A stretch of DNA of 64,000 nt from Luminiphilus sp051201685 (GTDB lineage: Bacteria > Pseudomonadota > Gammaproteobacteria > Pseudomonadales > Halieaceae): the NCBI RefSeq assembly GCF_051201685.1, contig NZ_CP179213.1, positions 682,001 through 746,000 on the forward strand, in the 5' to 3' direction. Made by a program: the position numbers and the translations under genes. Position 1 is the stretch's first letter. Every line of letters begins with the position of its first letter. Shown piece after piece: positions 50,929 through 60,308 of the stretch. The notes beneath the pieces were generated by a model. That model had not been told where the DNA came from, searched no databases, and saw nothing but the letters and a program-made list of their open reading frames with translations.

Positions 50929-51234
50929 ACAATATTTAGGACTTAGCTGAGTTCCTACGTTCATCGGCTAAGCTCAGAAATGGCAAACGTAGTATCCCCG
51001 TGGGTGAGAGCGCGTAGTGGGCCAGATGAGCCAATCGGCAACTAAGCGCCTAGTGTTTCAGGTTTTTTGTTGTCGAGGCCGTAACGCACTATGCAGTGGT
51101 TGGTCTAGCTGCCTCTATTTTAGGGTGTTGTGCCGCCGGATTTGACGGCTATGGGTGGGTCGCAAATGATCTGCCTATGGCACTCCGGACCGCATCAAAG
51201 TCTGCATAGTGAAAAAAAAGAAAGGAGGGGTGAC
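50929..51234. other. 306-base gap before the molybdenum oxidase gene
   Basis: No gene is supported. CTTAGC and GCTAAG around position 50940-50970 could form a 6-bp stem with a 19-nt loop. A strong AAAGGAGGGG site stands just before the next start. I recognised no promoter. Confidence 0.4.
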
Positions 51235-52770
51235 ATGGAGGCAGTATCAAGGCGCTTCATGATAAAAAGCCTGGCGACAGGTGTTGCTCTAGCGGGCCAG
51301 TCGATCACATTGGCAAATTCCCAGCGGTCGATGCCTTACAACAAACGTGTTGCTACCTTCACTGTGCACAACGACTTGCCTTGGGCCCTGGAAACGCGCC
51401 GTAGCCAGTTTGGGTTTGGCCCTATCACGCCGGCCTCACACTTCTTTGTGCGAAATAACCTTCCCATGCCACCCGCTTCAGTGACTGGTTTGGGTGACAG
51501 TTGGTCTTTCGAGGTGCTGGGCTGCAAAGACTCGGGAAGCCTAACGCTTGCCGACTTGAAGCGCATGCCGATACAAACAGTGGCTACTGTTTTGCAGTGC
51601 TCGGGTAACGGCCGTGAATTTTTCTCCCATGACCCTTCCGGCTCGCAGTGGGGTGTGGGTGCAGCGGGTTGTGCACTATGGACAGGGGTGAAGGTCGCCG
51701 ATATTTTTGAGTATTTTGGTGGCGTTGTGGGCGATGTGGCCTTTTTGACGGCATCGGGCGGTGAAGAGTTACCCGAAGGTATTGATAAAAATGCGGTGGT
51801 TGTCGAACGGTCGATCCCTCTTGCCAAAGGGCTGGCTGATTGTTTGCTGGTTTGGGAGATGAATGGTGCGCCATTGCCGCCTGTTCACGGTGGACCACTG
51901 CGTCTTATTGTGCCTGGATATTTTGGGGTCAATAACGTCAAGTGGGTTAGGCAGCTAGCAGCAACCTCGCAAGAGTCGGCTGCCAAGATTCAGCAGTCGG
52001 GTTATCGGCTTAGGGCGCAAGGCGAGTCGGGTGGGCCTCAGCACCCCTCCATGTGGCGAATGCCAGTGAAATCCTGGTTGAACGGCCCGGGTGCTGATGG
52101 CGAGCCCGTATTGGCGGGTATGAACACTTTATACGGGGTTGCCTTTGCCGGTGAGCGAGGTATCAAATCGGTAGAGGTTTCGAGTGATTCCGGTCAGACC
52201 TGGCAGTTGGCCCAGCTTGTGGGTCCCGATCTTGGTCCCAACGCCTGGCGTACATTCAGTGTGCAAGCCGAGCTCGCTGTAGGTCGACATCGCTTTGTGA
52301 CCAGGGCAATTGATACTGAGGGCGAACAACAACCTCAGCAGGCGGCAGATAATCATCGCGGCTATGGTCACAATGGTTGGGAAGATCACGCCCTTGAAGT
52401 CAGGGCGCTGAAAGAGCTGCCCAAGACAGCTCCAATCATTGAATCAGATCAAGATGACTCATCAGGCGCTCTGACAGAGACCGCTGCAACCGTTGTCGCC
52501 AAGCCGCCGTTGGTGTTGTCTGATCAGGCGCTGCAGGGCAAAAATATTTTTATGGCCAAGGCTCAGCCTGGCTGTGGTGTGTGTCACAGCCTCGAGGAGG
52601 CCAATGCCCTCGGGGTCGTTGGACCAAATTTCAATACCTTAAAGCCGAGTCTGATGCAGCTGCGCAGTGCCATCACTCAAGGGGTGGGTGCGATGCCCGC
52701 TTACGGAGGACAGCTGAGTACCGAGGAGGTTGATGCCCTGGCTGCCTACGTCTTCGAAGCGAGTCGATAA
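51235..52770 (+). CDS. Tat-exported molybdenum oxidase (sulfite dehydrogenase-like) fused to cytochrome c
   Basis: A 511-residue fusion. SRRFMIKSL (5-13) resembles a Tat signal. Residues ~60-235 are the sulfite oxidase Moco domain, with Mo ligand C122 in TVLQCSGNGRE and the NNVKW motif near 233. Residues ~300-400 are the Mo-co dimerisation domain, and ~430-511 a class I cytochrome c (C447-x2-C450-H451, M487 in GAMPAYGG as the probable axial Met). Other sulfite dehydrogenases use a separate SorB or SoxD cytochrome, so this is a one-chain electron path. Strong RBS (AAAGGAGGGG) upstream. Sulfite is the likely substrate but unproven; a distant thiol or sulfoxide role is the alternative. Confidence 0.88.
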   Translation: MEAVSRRFMIKSLATGVALAGQSITLANSQRSMPYNKRVATFTVHNDLPWALETRRSQFGFGPITPASHFFVRNNLPMPPASVTGLGDSWSFEVLGCKDSGSLTLADLKRMPIQTVATVLQCSGNGREFFSHDPSGSQWGVGAAGCALWTGVKVADIFEYFGGVVGDVAFLTASGGEELPEGIDKNAVVVERSIPLAKGLADCLLVWEMNGAPLPPVHGGPLRLIVPGYFGVNNVKWVRQLAATSQESAAKIQQSGYRLRAQGESGGPQHPSMWRMPVKSWLNGPGADGEPVLAGMNTLYGVAFAGERGIKSVEVSSDSGQTWQLAQLVGPDLGPNAWRTFSVQAELAVGRHRFVTRAIDTEGEQQPQQAADNHRGYGHNGWEDHALEVRALKELPKTAPIIESDQDDSSGALTETAATVVAKPPLVLSDQALQGKNIFMAKAQPGCGVCHSLEEANALGVVGPNFNTLKPSLMQLRSAITQGVGAMPAYGGQLSTEEVDALAAYVFEASR

Positions 52771-52823
52771 CTCGATTTTAGTGCGCCACTCTGTACAAAA
52801 TATGCTCAGCTGATGACGGCCGG

Positions 52824-53228
52824 TCAAGATCGGGCTGGTTGCCATCGGTCTGCCAGGGCGCTCCCCATAGCCAGGCCAAGAATAATCAGGGTAAAGAAGA
52901 CGAAGTGGTGCCAAAAAGGCATGGCGTCCCAATATTGAAGTTCTACCCATACAGCGATGGCCAGCATTTCAAGTGTCATCCCAAGTTGTATCAGCCTGAG
53001 CCTTGAGCTTGCTCCCGCGATCATTCGAGCTGCAAAACCACAAATGATCAAGCTGATCAGTTGCAGGCACTCTATGGCAATGACCAACCCGGTGTTGTGT
53101 GTGCCGCCAAAGCGATTGACCTCATTGGGATATTGGGCGAGAAGCAGGCTTGTCATTGGCAGACATAAAACGCCATAAAGTAGCGGCAAACTGATGATGG
53201 CGATGAGTTCTCTGAGTGCTGTTCGCAT
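52824..53228 (-). CDS. Small four-helix membrane protein, unknown
   Basis: 134 residues, with four hydrophobic helices (ELIAIISLPLLYGVLCL, GLVIAIECLQLISLIICGF, MTLEMLAIAVWVEL, HHFVFFTLIILGLAMGSAL). No signature recognised. It is convergent with the molybdenum oxidase, 53 nt apart, and lies 234 nt from the AMP ligase. The reading frame is well separated and free of overlap with a better candidate, which is the main support for it. Confidence 0.6.
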   Translation of the reverse strand: MRTALRELIAIISLPLLYGVLCLPMTSLLLAQYPNEVNRFGGTHNTGLVIAIECLQLISLIICGFAARMIAGASSRLRLIQLGMTLEMLAIAVWVELQYWDAMPFWHHFVFFTLIILGLAMGSALADRWQPARS

Positions 53229-53462
53229 GGATATGGTCTCTTTTTAATATCGAATTGCAGCGCCACAAGCATAATCGAAGCGTTTTAGCGCATCAAAAAA
53301 GCGAGGCGAGTGGCAGTCTCTTTATTGTTAACAAACACATCAGCGTGTCCCGCGGGCAAATGGGGCGCGACTTTGTTTCCTCTCTAGTGGAAATTTAAAT
53401 GTTGGCGAGCCAGCCCAATAGACGGCGACTCATCCAGATGATGGGTTTGTGCCGCGTGCGTT

Positions 53463-55082
53463 TTACATTTCCTGATCCCGCAGTGCCCGCCGCATAATTT
53501 TCCCCGTTGTGGTCATCGGCAGAGCCGCAACAAATTCAATCAGGCGGGGCACTTCATGCTTGGCGAGGTGTTGTCTTACCAGCTGTTTCAAAGATTCCGC
53601 GAGTGCTTCATCTGGATTAAATCCCTCGGCGAGAACCACAAAGGCTTTGACGAGCTCGGTCCGCTGTTCATCGGGTACACCAATAACAGCTGCCAGCTGC
53701 ACGGCATCACTTTTCAGCAGACAGTCCTCAATTTCAGTTGGACCAATACGGTAGCCTGAACTGGTAATGACATCGTCGGTGCGCCCATGAAACCAGAGGT
53801 AGCCGTCCTCATCTTGCTCCCCAAGGTCTCCAGTGATCATCCAGTCGCCAATAAATTTAGCGTCCGTTGCCTCTGGATTATCAAGGTAGCCTGAGAACAT
53901 GGCGGGGTGCGGGCGCTTTATGGCGATATTGCCTTTAGTTCCCGTCGCCACCTCTTGGCCACTGTCATCAACGATCCCACAAATTGAACCGGGCATGGCT
54001 TTGCCCAACGATCCATGACGCACTTCCATGAGCCGAGGGTTGGTGCCGATCATGCCATTGCATTCCGTTTGACCAAAGCCTTCGCTGATGGTGAGTCCGA
54101 AGCGCTTATCGGCCCAAAGGGCCAGCTCTTTACCTACAGCCTCGCCGCCACTTAAAACCACCCTAAGGTCGATATCCTGGGCAGCTTCCGAATCTACTTG
54201 GCGCATCAGTTTTAGGACGGTGGGCGTCAGCAAAGAGACAGTAATTTTGTGCTGAGCTAAAACTCGAAAGGCGGCTTGGGCATCAAAGCCCTGCATGTCA
54301 GTCGATACGACTCGGCATCCTGAGTACCAGCCGACCAACAAAATGTTAATGAGTCCGGCAATCCAGGCCCAGTCGGCAGGTGACCAAAGAACATCATCTT
54401 CTCTGGGTCCGTAGTCATAGTAGTACTCAAACAGGGGCTTGTTGCCCAGCAGTAGCCGGTGAGGCATGAGTACGCCCTTGGGTTGCCCTGTAGTGCCTGA
54501 GGTGTAGCTGATCCACGCGGTGTCCTCCCCCCGCGTTGCCACATTGGTAAAACTTGTCGATTGGCTTTTCAACGTTTTCCAGAACGACAAGGCGCGAGCT
54601 GGAGTGTCCTCGTCCGTAACAATAATGTGTTTAAGGGCGGGGCAATGCTCCATGACTTCTGTGATCTTTCCAATGTTGGCTCGATTAGTAATGCAGACCT
54701 TAGCGCCACTTCCCAACAGTCGGTGTTTAATCGCATCAGGACCGAACAAAACCGAAGCCAAGCAAGACACGATGCCGGCCTTAAAGCAGCCGATATGGGA
54801 GATCGCACACTCGGGTGACTGAGTGAGCATCACCAGTACGCGATCACCCGCCTGCAGTCCGAGCTCGCCAAGCAGATTGGCTAATTGATTGGAGTAGGCT
54901 TTTATCTGAGCAAAGCTGTAGTTGAGGACGCTGCCGTCTGAGGATTCGTGGGTTATGGCGATACGACAGGGATCCTCGGCCCAGCGATCGCAAACTGCGT
55001 CCGCGATATTGAAATGCGTTGGAATGTCCCACTTGAAGTTTTTACAAATCGCTTCGTAGCTGGTGCCGATTGGAAGATCCAT
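53463..55082 (-). CDS. AMP-dependent acyl-CoA synthetase, medium-chain type
   Basis: Adenylate-forming ligase activating a carboxylic acid to its CoA thioester, 539 residues. A3 is YTSGTTGQPKGVLMPH, A5 is GFGQTECNG, A8 is ITGDLGEQDEDGYLWFHGRTDDVI and the A10 lysine is in TTTGKIMRRAL. The N-terminus FKWDIPTHFNIADAV is typical of acetyl/medium-chain acyl-CoA synthetases. The acid is not determined. The crotonase lies upstream on the same strand, 138 nt before this gene, which suggests a short acid-activation and beta-oxidation pair. Confidence 0.92.
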   Translation of the reverse strand: MDLPIGTSYEAICKNFKWDIPTHFNIADAVCDRWAEDPCRIAITHESSDGSVLNYSFAQIKAYSNQLANLLGELGLQAGDRVLVMLTQSPECAISHIGCFKAGIVSCLASVLFGPDAIKHRLLGSGAKVCITNRANIGKITEVMEHCPALKHIIVTDEDTPARALSFWKTLKSQSTSFTNVATRGEDTAWISYTSGTTGQPKGVLMPHRLLLGNKPLFEYYYDYGPREDDVLWSPADWAWIAGLINILLVGWYSGCRVVSTDMQGFDAQAAFRVLAQHKITVSLLTPTVLKLMRQVDSEAAQDIDLRVVLSGGEAVGKELALWADKRFGLTISEGFGQTECNGMIGTNPRLMEVRHGSLGKAMPGSICGIVDDSGQEVATGTKGNIAIKRPHPAMFSGYLDNPEATDAKFIGDWMITGDLGEQDEDGYLWFHGRTDDVITSSGYRIGPTEIEDCLLKSDAVQLAAVIGVPDEQRTELVKAFVVLAEGFNPDEALAESLKQLVRQHLAKHEVPRLIEFVAALPMTTTGKIMRRALRDQEM

Positions 55083-55220
55083 AGTTATTCCTCACAGGTC
55101 CATGGGCAAGCTGTGCCTTATTCAGAGGCCCGTCGCCAAGTCGTTACAGTTCCTGCCCATCCATAACTGGCGGAGTGGCGTGGGTTGTATGACTTTTTGG
55201 GTGTCAGCCTCTGTGGTCGT

Positions 55221-56054
55221 TTAGCCGTATAGCTCGCGTCGCTTTTTAAATGCGGCTTTGACGCCCTCTTTTCGCAGGGTTTGAAAGAAATCTTTGAAGC
55301 TATCGAACTGATGGTAAATAGCATCGAGATCTGCCCCTCTACGTACAGAAGGCTCCATGCCCATATTTTCGAACCAAGTATTAGAAACTTCTTTCAGTAT
55401 TGACAGGTTGTCGGAGGGAGCTCGGGCAATATGAGCCGCCAGTAGTGCAACTCGGGCATCCAAGTCTTCGTGTGCGACAACCTCATTAATCAGGCCAATT
55501 TTCTCTGCCTCATGGGCGTTGATAAGCCGCGATGTGTAAAGCAGCTCTTTAGTTTTTCGATAACCAATCAGCATGGGCCAAAACATAATTGACGGCGGTA
55601 TTCCAAGGTCTCTTCCAGCGGGATGACCAAAGCGGGCTCGCTCGCTAACTACAGCTAGATCACAGACCCCCAGCAGTTCTCCCGCACCCGAAAGGCAGTC
55701 GCCCTGAACTTTGGCAATAATCGGTTTTGGGTAGCGCCACATTTTCATCCAGTAGTCGACAATGGTGTGGACGTCATCTCGATCTTTTCGAATATCAACA
55801 TGGTCCGGAAAATTGGCGGGATATTGTGATGTAATCCAGTGCTCCTCCCGCAGGTCATAGCCGGTGGAAAATGCTTTACCAGCAGCTTCGATGACAATAA
55901 CGCCAATGCTATCGTCGTGGAGCGCGTCATCCAGTACGTTTTCTATCTCCCCCAAAACTTGCCAAGACAGAGGGTTGAGATCATCCGGCCGATTGAGTGT
56001 GATGGTGCAGACCCGTCCTTCCTGAGACGCCAAAATCATATAATGTTTGCTCAT
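55221..56054 (-). CDS. Crotonase-family protein (enoyl-CoA hydratase/isomerase-like)
   Basis: 277 residues, crotonase fold. The oxyanion-hole segments are GKAFSTGYDLREE and GDCLSGAGELLGVCD. The second Glu-bearing position differs: typical hydratases have a Glu in both GGGxEL and FxxPE, and here the second reads FGHPAGRDLG, so only the first acid (in GAGEL) remains. This could be a hydratase with shifted chemistry, an isomerase or a hydrolase/lyase. The C-terminal FFQTLRKEGVKAAFKKRRELYG is a helical tail common in this subset. It probably precedes the acyl-CoA synthetase in one transcript. Confidence 0.88.
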   Translation of the reverse strand: MSKHYMILASQEGRVCTITLNRPDDLNPLSWQVLGEIENVLDDALHDDSIGVIVIEAAGKAFSTGYDLREEHWITSQYPANFPDHVDIRKDRDDVHTIVDYWMKMWRYPKPIIAKVQGDCLSGAGELLGVCDLAVVSERARFGHPAGRDLGIPPSIMFWPMLIGYRKTKELLYTSRLINAHEAEKIGLINEVVAHEDLDARVALLAAHIARAPSDNLSILKEVSNTWFENMGMEPSVRRGADLDAIYHQFDSFKDFFQTLRKEGVKAAFKKRRELYG

Positions 56055-56448
56055 AGTTTTTCTCCCGTACTCGCGGCGAATTTACGCTTATGTCCCAGGG
56101 AATCTGGCATTGGGCGAGGGCACAGCCGGGACAGTCTTGTTTTTTTACAAAGCTTGGGGTGGTGCGCTAACTGCAACACTGAATATACGCAGATTCCCTC
56201 AGAACCGCCTATATTGAGTGAAATGAAGTGTGCAGCGTACACTGGCGCGTCAGAAGACTTTTTCGAGATGGCTAAGCTTCGTTGGATTGGCTAGACGCGC
56301 TTAGCCGGTGTCGGTCTACGTAGCCAACAATGCATGCGCTCTAGTTGGAGGCCTGTCATTTTTTGCGGAATATCCACCGTGAAAATGGCGGTCAGCACCC
56401 GAGTAAGTCAAAGCCCCTCCGTTTGAGCTGCAGATACCAGGAAAGCTA
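56055..56448. other. 394-base divergent region before the ABC transporter operon
   Basis: Between the crotonase and glpS-like starts. It must hold both promoters, but I see no convincing -35/-10 pair. GGCTA-GACGCGCT-TAGCC (56289-56306) is a short inverted repeat that could be an operator. AGGAAA precedes the glpS-like ATG. Confidence 0.4.
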
Positions 56449-57546
56449 ATGTCACTGGAATTACAGGATGTTTCGCAAGTCGTTGATGGGCTATTACAGA
56501 TTGCTCCAACCGACCTTGTCCTTGAGAAGGGGACCATGAACGTCCTGCTGGGCCCCACTTCTTCGGGCAAAACCTCTCTTATGCGGTTGATGGCGGGGTT
56601 AGACAAGCCCAGCACAGGGCGCATTTTTTCATCAGGTGTTGATGTCACACACCAGCGCGTACAGCAGCGCAACGTTGCAATGGTTTACCAGGAATTTATC
56701 AATTATCCGGGCATGACGGTTTATGACAACATTGCCTCTCCCCTGCGGCTGCAAGGCCAAACTAAGGTGGATGTCGACCGACAGGTGCGGGCTACGGCTG
56801 AGATGCTCAAGTTAACTCCGGTTTTGCAACGCAGGCCCCTCGATCTTTCTGGAGGACAACAACAGCGCTGCGCGTTAGCACGAGCGTTAGTCAAAGGGGC
56901 TGAACTGGTTTTATTAGATGAACCGTTGGCCAATTTAGATTACAAATTACGCGAGGAATTGCGTGCTGAAATTCCTCGAATTTTTGAGCAGGCGGGTAGT
57001 ATTTTTGTTTACGCCACCACTGAACCTGAGGAGGCGCTATTGCTAGGTGGCAACACCGCGGCACTTTGGGAGGGGCAAGTTACGCAATTTGGCTCAACAC
57101 TATCGGTGTATCGTCAGCCTGAAACACTCACCACAGCAAGGGTTTTTTCGGATCCCCCCATAAATTCTATTGTCGTGACAAAAACCGCTGACACGCTGTC
57201 TTTAAACGATGGTGCGGTGTTGGGTGTTCCCAATCAGTGGGCTGTGCTCTCTGATGACACATACACCCTAGGGTTTCGTGCGCATCATTTAAAGATTCTT
57301 TCACCCGAGACGGTTGAGCAAGCATCACAAGCATTTCAGTTGCGGTGTACTGTTGTCGCTATTGAGGTCACTGGGTCAGAGACATTTTTACATTTGCGTT
57401 ACGGAGAGCTGATTTGGGTGGCCATTACCCCTGGCTTACAAAAAATGGCGGTCGGTGATGCTGTCGATGTGTGGCTCGACGTCGCTCAGCTCTTTTTATT
57501 TGACGGCGTAGGGTGTTTGGTTGCCGATGGCGATGGCGTGATTTAG
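56449..57546 (+). CDS. glpS: ABC importer ATPase 1, GlpS-like, altered H-loop
   Basis: Carbohydrate-type (CUT1-like) ATPase, 365 residues, resembling GlpS of the glycerol importer GlpSTPQV. Walker A is GPTSSGKT (35-42), Q-loop YQEF, signature LSGGQ (133-137), Walker B LLDEP with catalytic E158. The switch histidine is replaced: the loop reads VYATTEPEEA where canonical subunits have YVTHDxxEA, so T191 sits at the His position. The C-terminal TOBE-like region (about 240-365) is present. It starts the operon; the second ATPase begins 10 nt later. The glycerol assignment rests on the gene order and DUF2160 partner, since glpK and glpD are absent. Confidence 0.88.
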   Translation: MSLELQDVSQVVDGLLQIAPTDLVLEKGTMNVLLGPTSSGKTSLMRLMAGLDKPSTGRIFSSGVDVTHQRVQQRNVAMVYQEFINYPGMTVYDNIASPLRLQGQTKVDVDRQVRATAEMLKLTPVLQRRPLDLSGGQQQRCALARALVKGAELVLLDEPLANLDYKLREELRAEIPRIFEQAGSIFVYATTEPEEALLLGGNTAALWEGQVTQFGSTLSVYRQPETLTTARVFSDPPINSIVVTKTADTLSLNDGAVLGVPNQWAVLSDDTYTLGFRAHHLKILSPETVEQASQAFQLRCTVVAIEVTGSETFLHLRYGELIWVAITPGLQKMAVGDAVDVWLDVAQLFLFDGVGCLVADGDGVI

Positions 57547-57556
57547 GGGACTGCTG

Positions 57557-58633
57557 ATGGCTCAAATTACGTTGTCAAACCTTGCCCACACTTATGTCCC
57601 CAGCGGGGCGCATGAAAGTGATTTTGCCCTCAAGACCCTAAACCACGTTTGGGAAGAGGGCGGTGCTTATGCGCTTTTGGGACCTTCTGGGTGCGGAAAA
57701 ACAACGCTGCTTAATATTATCTCCGGCTTGATTATGCCCTCCCATGGCCGCGTCTTGTTTGATGGTGTCGACGTGACTGCCTTACCTGCAGAAAAGCGAG
57801 ATATAGCGCAGGTTTTTCAATTCCCGGTGGTCTACGACACCATGACGGTAAGAGAAAATTTGGCGTTTCCTTTAAAAAACCGCGGCCTCGCAATGCCTGA
57901 CATTCAGGCCCGGGTGGCTTTAATCGCAGAAATGATAGGGCTCGAGAGTGTTCTTGATCAACGAGCTAGGGGTTTAACCGCCGACGCCAAGCAAAAGATC
58001 AGTCTGGCGCGGGGAATGGTGCGGGAGTCAGTTAATGCTATTTTATTTGACGAGCCCTTGACCGTTATCGATCCACAGTTGAAATGGGAGCTTCGCACAC
58101 AGCTTAAATCTCTGCACCGTGAGTTTGGGCACACCATGATTTACGTGACTCATGATCAGGTAGAGGCGCTGACCTTTGCTGATACTGTAGTGATGATGCA
58201 CGAGGGCCGGGTTCTGCAAATGGGCACACCGGAATCGCTATTTGAAACACCCGCGCACACTTTTGTCGGTCATTTTATCGGTTCCCCGGGCATGAACTTC
58301 TTTGATGCGCAAATCGCGGGATGTGATGCCATGATCTACGGCCAACGTATTCCGTTGGGGAGGCGCTATAAATCACTGTCAGGTCGCGCTCAGATAGGCA
58401 TACGACCGGAATATATTCAGTTCACCAAAGAGGGAGGTTTACCCGCAAAAATAAAGCATATTGAAGATGTCGGGCGCCGACGTATTGTGCATGCAGAGGT
58501 TGCAGAATCCTTGGTCAAAGTAAGTGTGCCTGACGGATACTCCTTTGACACAACGATGGATCGGATAAGATTTAATCCCGACAAGATCAATATCTTTGTA
58601 GACGGCTGGCGGACTGAGGGTGAAGCGCTCTAA
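57557..58633 (+). CDS. glpT: ABC importer ATPase 2, GlpT-like, degenerate signature motif
   Basis: Second ATPase of the importer, 358 residues. Walker A is GPSGCGKTT (42-50), the Walker B is LFDEP with E166, and H199 in IYVTHDQVEA is intact. The ABC signature is degenerate: residues 140-144 read LTADA (in GLTADAKQKISLARG) instead of LSGGQ. With the GlpS-like partner's intact signature and altered H-loop, a heterodimer would have one canonical and one non-canonical ATP site. It overlaps the permease gene by one base. C-terminal TOBE-type region present. Confidence 0.88.
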   Translation: MAQITLSNLAHTYVPSGAHESDFALKTLNHVWEEGGAYALLGPSGCGKTTLLNIISGLIMPSHGRVLFDGVDVTALPAEKRDIAQVFQFPVVYDTMTVRENLAFPLKNRGLAMPDIQARVALIAEMIGLESVLDQRARGLTADAKQKISLARGMVRESVNAILFDEPLTVIDPQLKWELRTQLKSLHREFGHTMIYVTHDQVEALTFADTVVMMHEGRVLQMGTPESLFETPAHTFVGHFIGSPGMNFFDAQIAGCDAMIYGQRIPLGRRYKSLSGRAQIGIRPEYIQFTKEGGLPAKIKHIEDVGRRRIVHAEVAESLVKVSVPDGYSFDTTMDRIRFNPDKINIFVDGWRTEGEAL

Positions 58634-59505
58634 TGGCAAAGACACAAAATAATAAAGCGTGGCTATTCGTATTGCCCGTCTTGGTCTTGGTGGCCTTTTC
58701 TGCGGTTATTCCTCTCATGACCGTTGTGAACTACGCCTTCAACGATACCTTCGGAAATAACCAATTTTTCTGGAACGGTTTGGGTTGGTTTGAAGAGATG
58801 GTGCGCTCAGAGCGGCTGCACGATGCCTTGGGACGTCAGATTGTGTTCACAGTTATTATTCTTGCGATTGAAGTGCCTCTGGGAATCTTCATTGCGCTCT
58901 GTATGCCCAAAAGAGGTTTTTTGGCGAGCCTTTGCTTGGTCCTTATGGCGTTGCCGTTACTCATCCCATTCAATGTTGTGGGGACAATCTGGCAGATTTT
59001 CTGTCGAATCGATATTGGCTTGTTGGGGCGGGCGATGTCGGCATTAGGGGTGGATTACAACTACACAAGCGATGCTTTCGATGCTTGGGTGACGCTGATT
59101 GTCATGGATGTCTGGCACTGGACGTCATTGGTGGCACTGTTGTGCTATGCCGGCCTGCAGTCGATCCCTAGCGCGTATTATCAAGCTGCCCGCATTGATC
59201 AGGCTAACCGGTGGGATATTTTTCGTTACATAGAGCTGCCGAAAATGTCTGGGGTACTGCTAATAGCGATACTGCTGCGCTTTATTGACAGCTTTATGAT
59301 TTACACGGAGCCCTTTGTGGTGACGGGTGGCGGACCAGGAAATTCGACCACGTTCTTATCAATTGATTTGGTGAAAATGGCTATCGGGCAGTTTGATCTG
59401 GGTCCCGCTGCAGCATTTTCTCTCATGTACTTCCTCGTTATTCTCTTGATTAGCTGGGTCTTTTATAGCGTTATGGTGGCGCGTGATGCCGGGGAGGAGG
59501 GATAG
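58633..59505 (+). CDS. glpP: ABC importer permease, GlpP-like
   Basis: Inner-membrane channel subunit, 290 residues with six hydrophobic helices. The EAA loop is in the ...PSAYYQAARIDQANRWDIFRYIELP region (AARIDQANRW). The FVVTGGGPGNST segment is the CUT1-type permease hallmark, with the preceding YTEPF. It shares one base with both flanking genes (glpT-like and glpQ-like), so expression is coupled. Forms the pore with the next gene product. Confidence 0.9.
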   Translation: MAKTQNNKAWLFVLPVLVLVAFSAVIPLMTVVNYAFNDTFGNNQFFWNGLGWFEEMVRSERLHDALGRQIVFTVIILAIEVPLGIFIALCMPKRGFLASLCLVLMALPLLIPFNVVGTIWQIFCRIDIGLLGRAMSALGVDYNYTSDAFDAWVTLIVMDVWHWTSLVALLCYAGLQSIPSAYYQAARIDQANRWDIFRYIELPKMSGVLLIAILLRFIDSFMIYTEPFVVTGGGPGNSTTFLSIDLVKMAIGQFDLGPAAAFSLMYFLVILLISWVFYSVMVARDAGEEG

Positions 59506-60308
59506 TGCGTCTTCGTGGATCGACCCTCGTCATGACCGTATACCTCGGGTTTTTGCTACTGCCGATTTATTGGTTGGTCAGCATGAGTTTTAAGACCAAT
59601 GAGGAGATTATTACTAATTTCACCTTGTACCCCGTGGAATTTACTTTACAGAACTACATAACAATCCTTACTGACTCCAGTTGGTATATGGGCTACGTCA
59701 ATTCTTTAATCTACGTGCTGATAAACACACTGTTATCCATTGGCGTTGCGTTACCCGCAGCTTATGCCTTCTCTCGCTACCGCTTTATGGGGGATAAACA
59801 TCTATTTTTCTGGTTGCTAAGCAATCGAATGGCACCCCCTGCAGTATTTGCTTTACCCTTTTTTCAGTTGTATTCATCGGTGGGTTTATTTGACACGCAT
59901 ATTGCTGTGGCCTTGGCTCATTGCTTATTCAATGTGCCGTTGGCCGTTTGGATTTTGGAAGGCTTTATGCGCGGCGTGCCCAAAGAGATCGATGAGACCG
60001 CGTATATTGACGGTTACAGTTTTGGGCGGTTTTTCATCAAAATTTTCATGCCATTGATCTCTAGTGGAGTGGGAGTTGCGGCTTTTTTCTGCTTTATGTT
60101 CTCGTGGGTAGAGTTGCTGTTGTCCCGAACGTTGACTGCCGTTGATGCGAAATCAATTGCTGCAACAATGACGCGCACGGTTTCTGCGTCAGGCATGGAT
60201 TGGGGAGTACTGACCGCCGCGGGAGTGCTGACCCTTATTCCCGGGGCCGTCGTGATTTATTTTGTGCGTCACCACATTGCGAAGGGTTTTGCCCTGGGAA
60301 GGGTGTAA
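59505..60308 (+). CDS. glpQ: ABC importer permease, GlpQ-like
   Basis: Second channel subunit, 267 residues with six helices. The EAA loop is VPKEIDETAYIDGYSFGRFF, and RMAPPAVFALPFFQLY is also characteristic of these permeases. The N-terminal stretch LLLPIYWLVSMSFKTNEEI is CUT1-like. It overlaps the DUF2160 gene by a TAATG junction. Together with the GlpP-like protein it forms the membrane pore. Confidence 0.9.
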   Translation: MRLRGSTLVMTVYLGFLLLPIYWLVSMSFKTNEEIITNFTLYPVEFTLQNYITILTDSSWYMGYVNSLIYVLINTLLSIGVALPAAYAFSRYRFMGDKHLFFWLLSNRMAPPAVFALPFFQLYSSVGLFDTHIAVALAHCLFNVPLAVWILEGFMRGVPKEIDETAYIDGYSFGRFFIKIFMPLISSGVGVAAFFCFMFSWVELLLSRTLTAVDAKSIAATMTRTVSASGMDWGVLTAAGVLTLIPGAVVIYFVRHHIAKGFALGRV

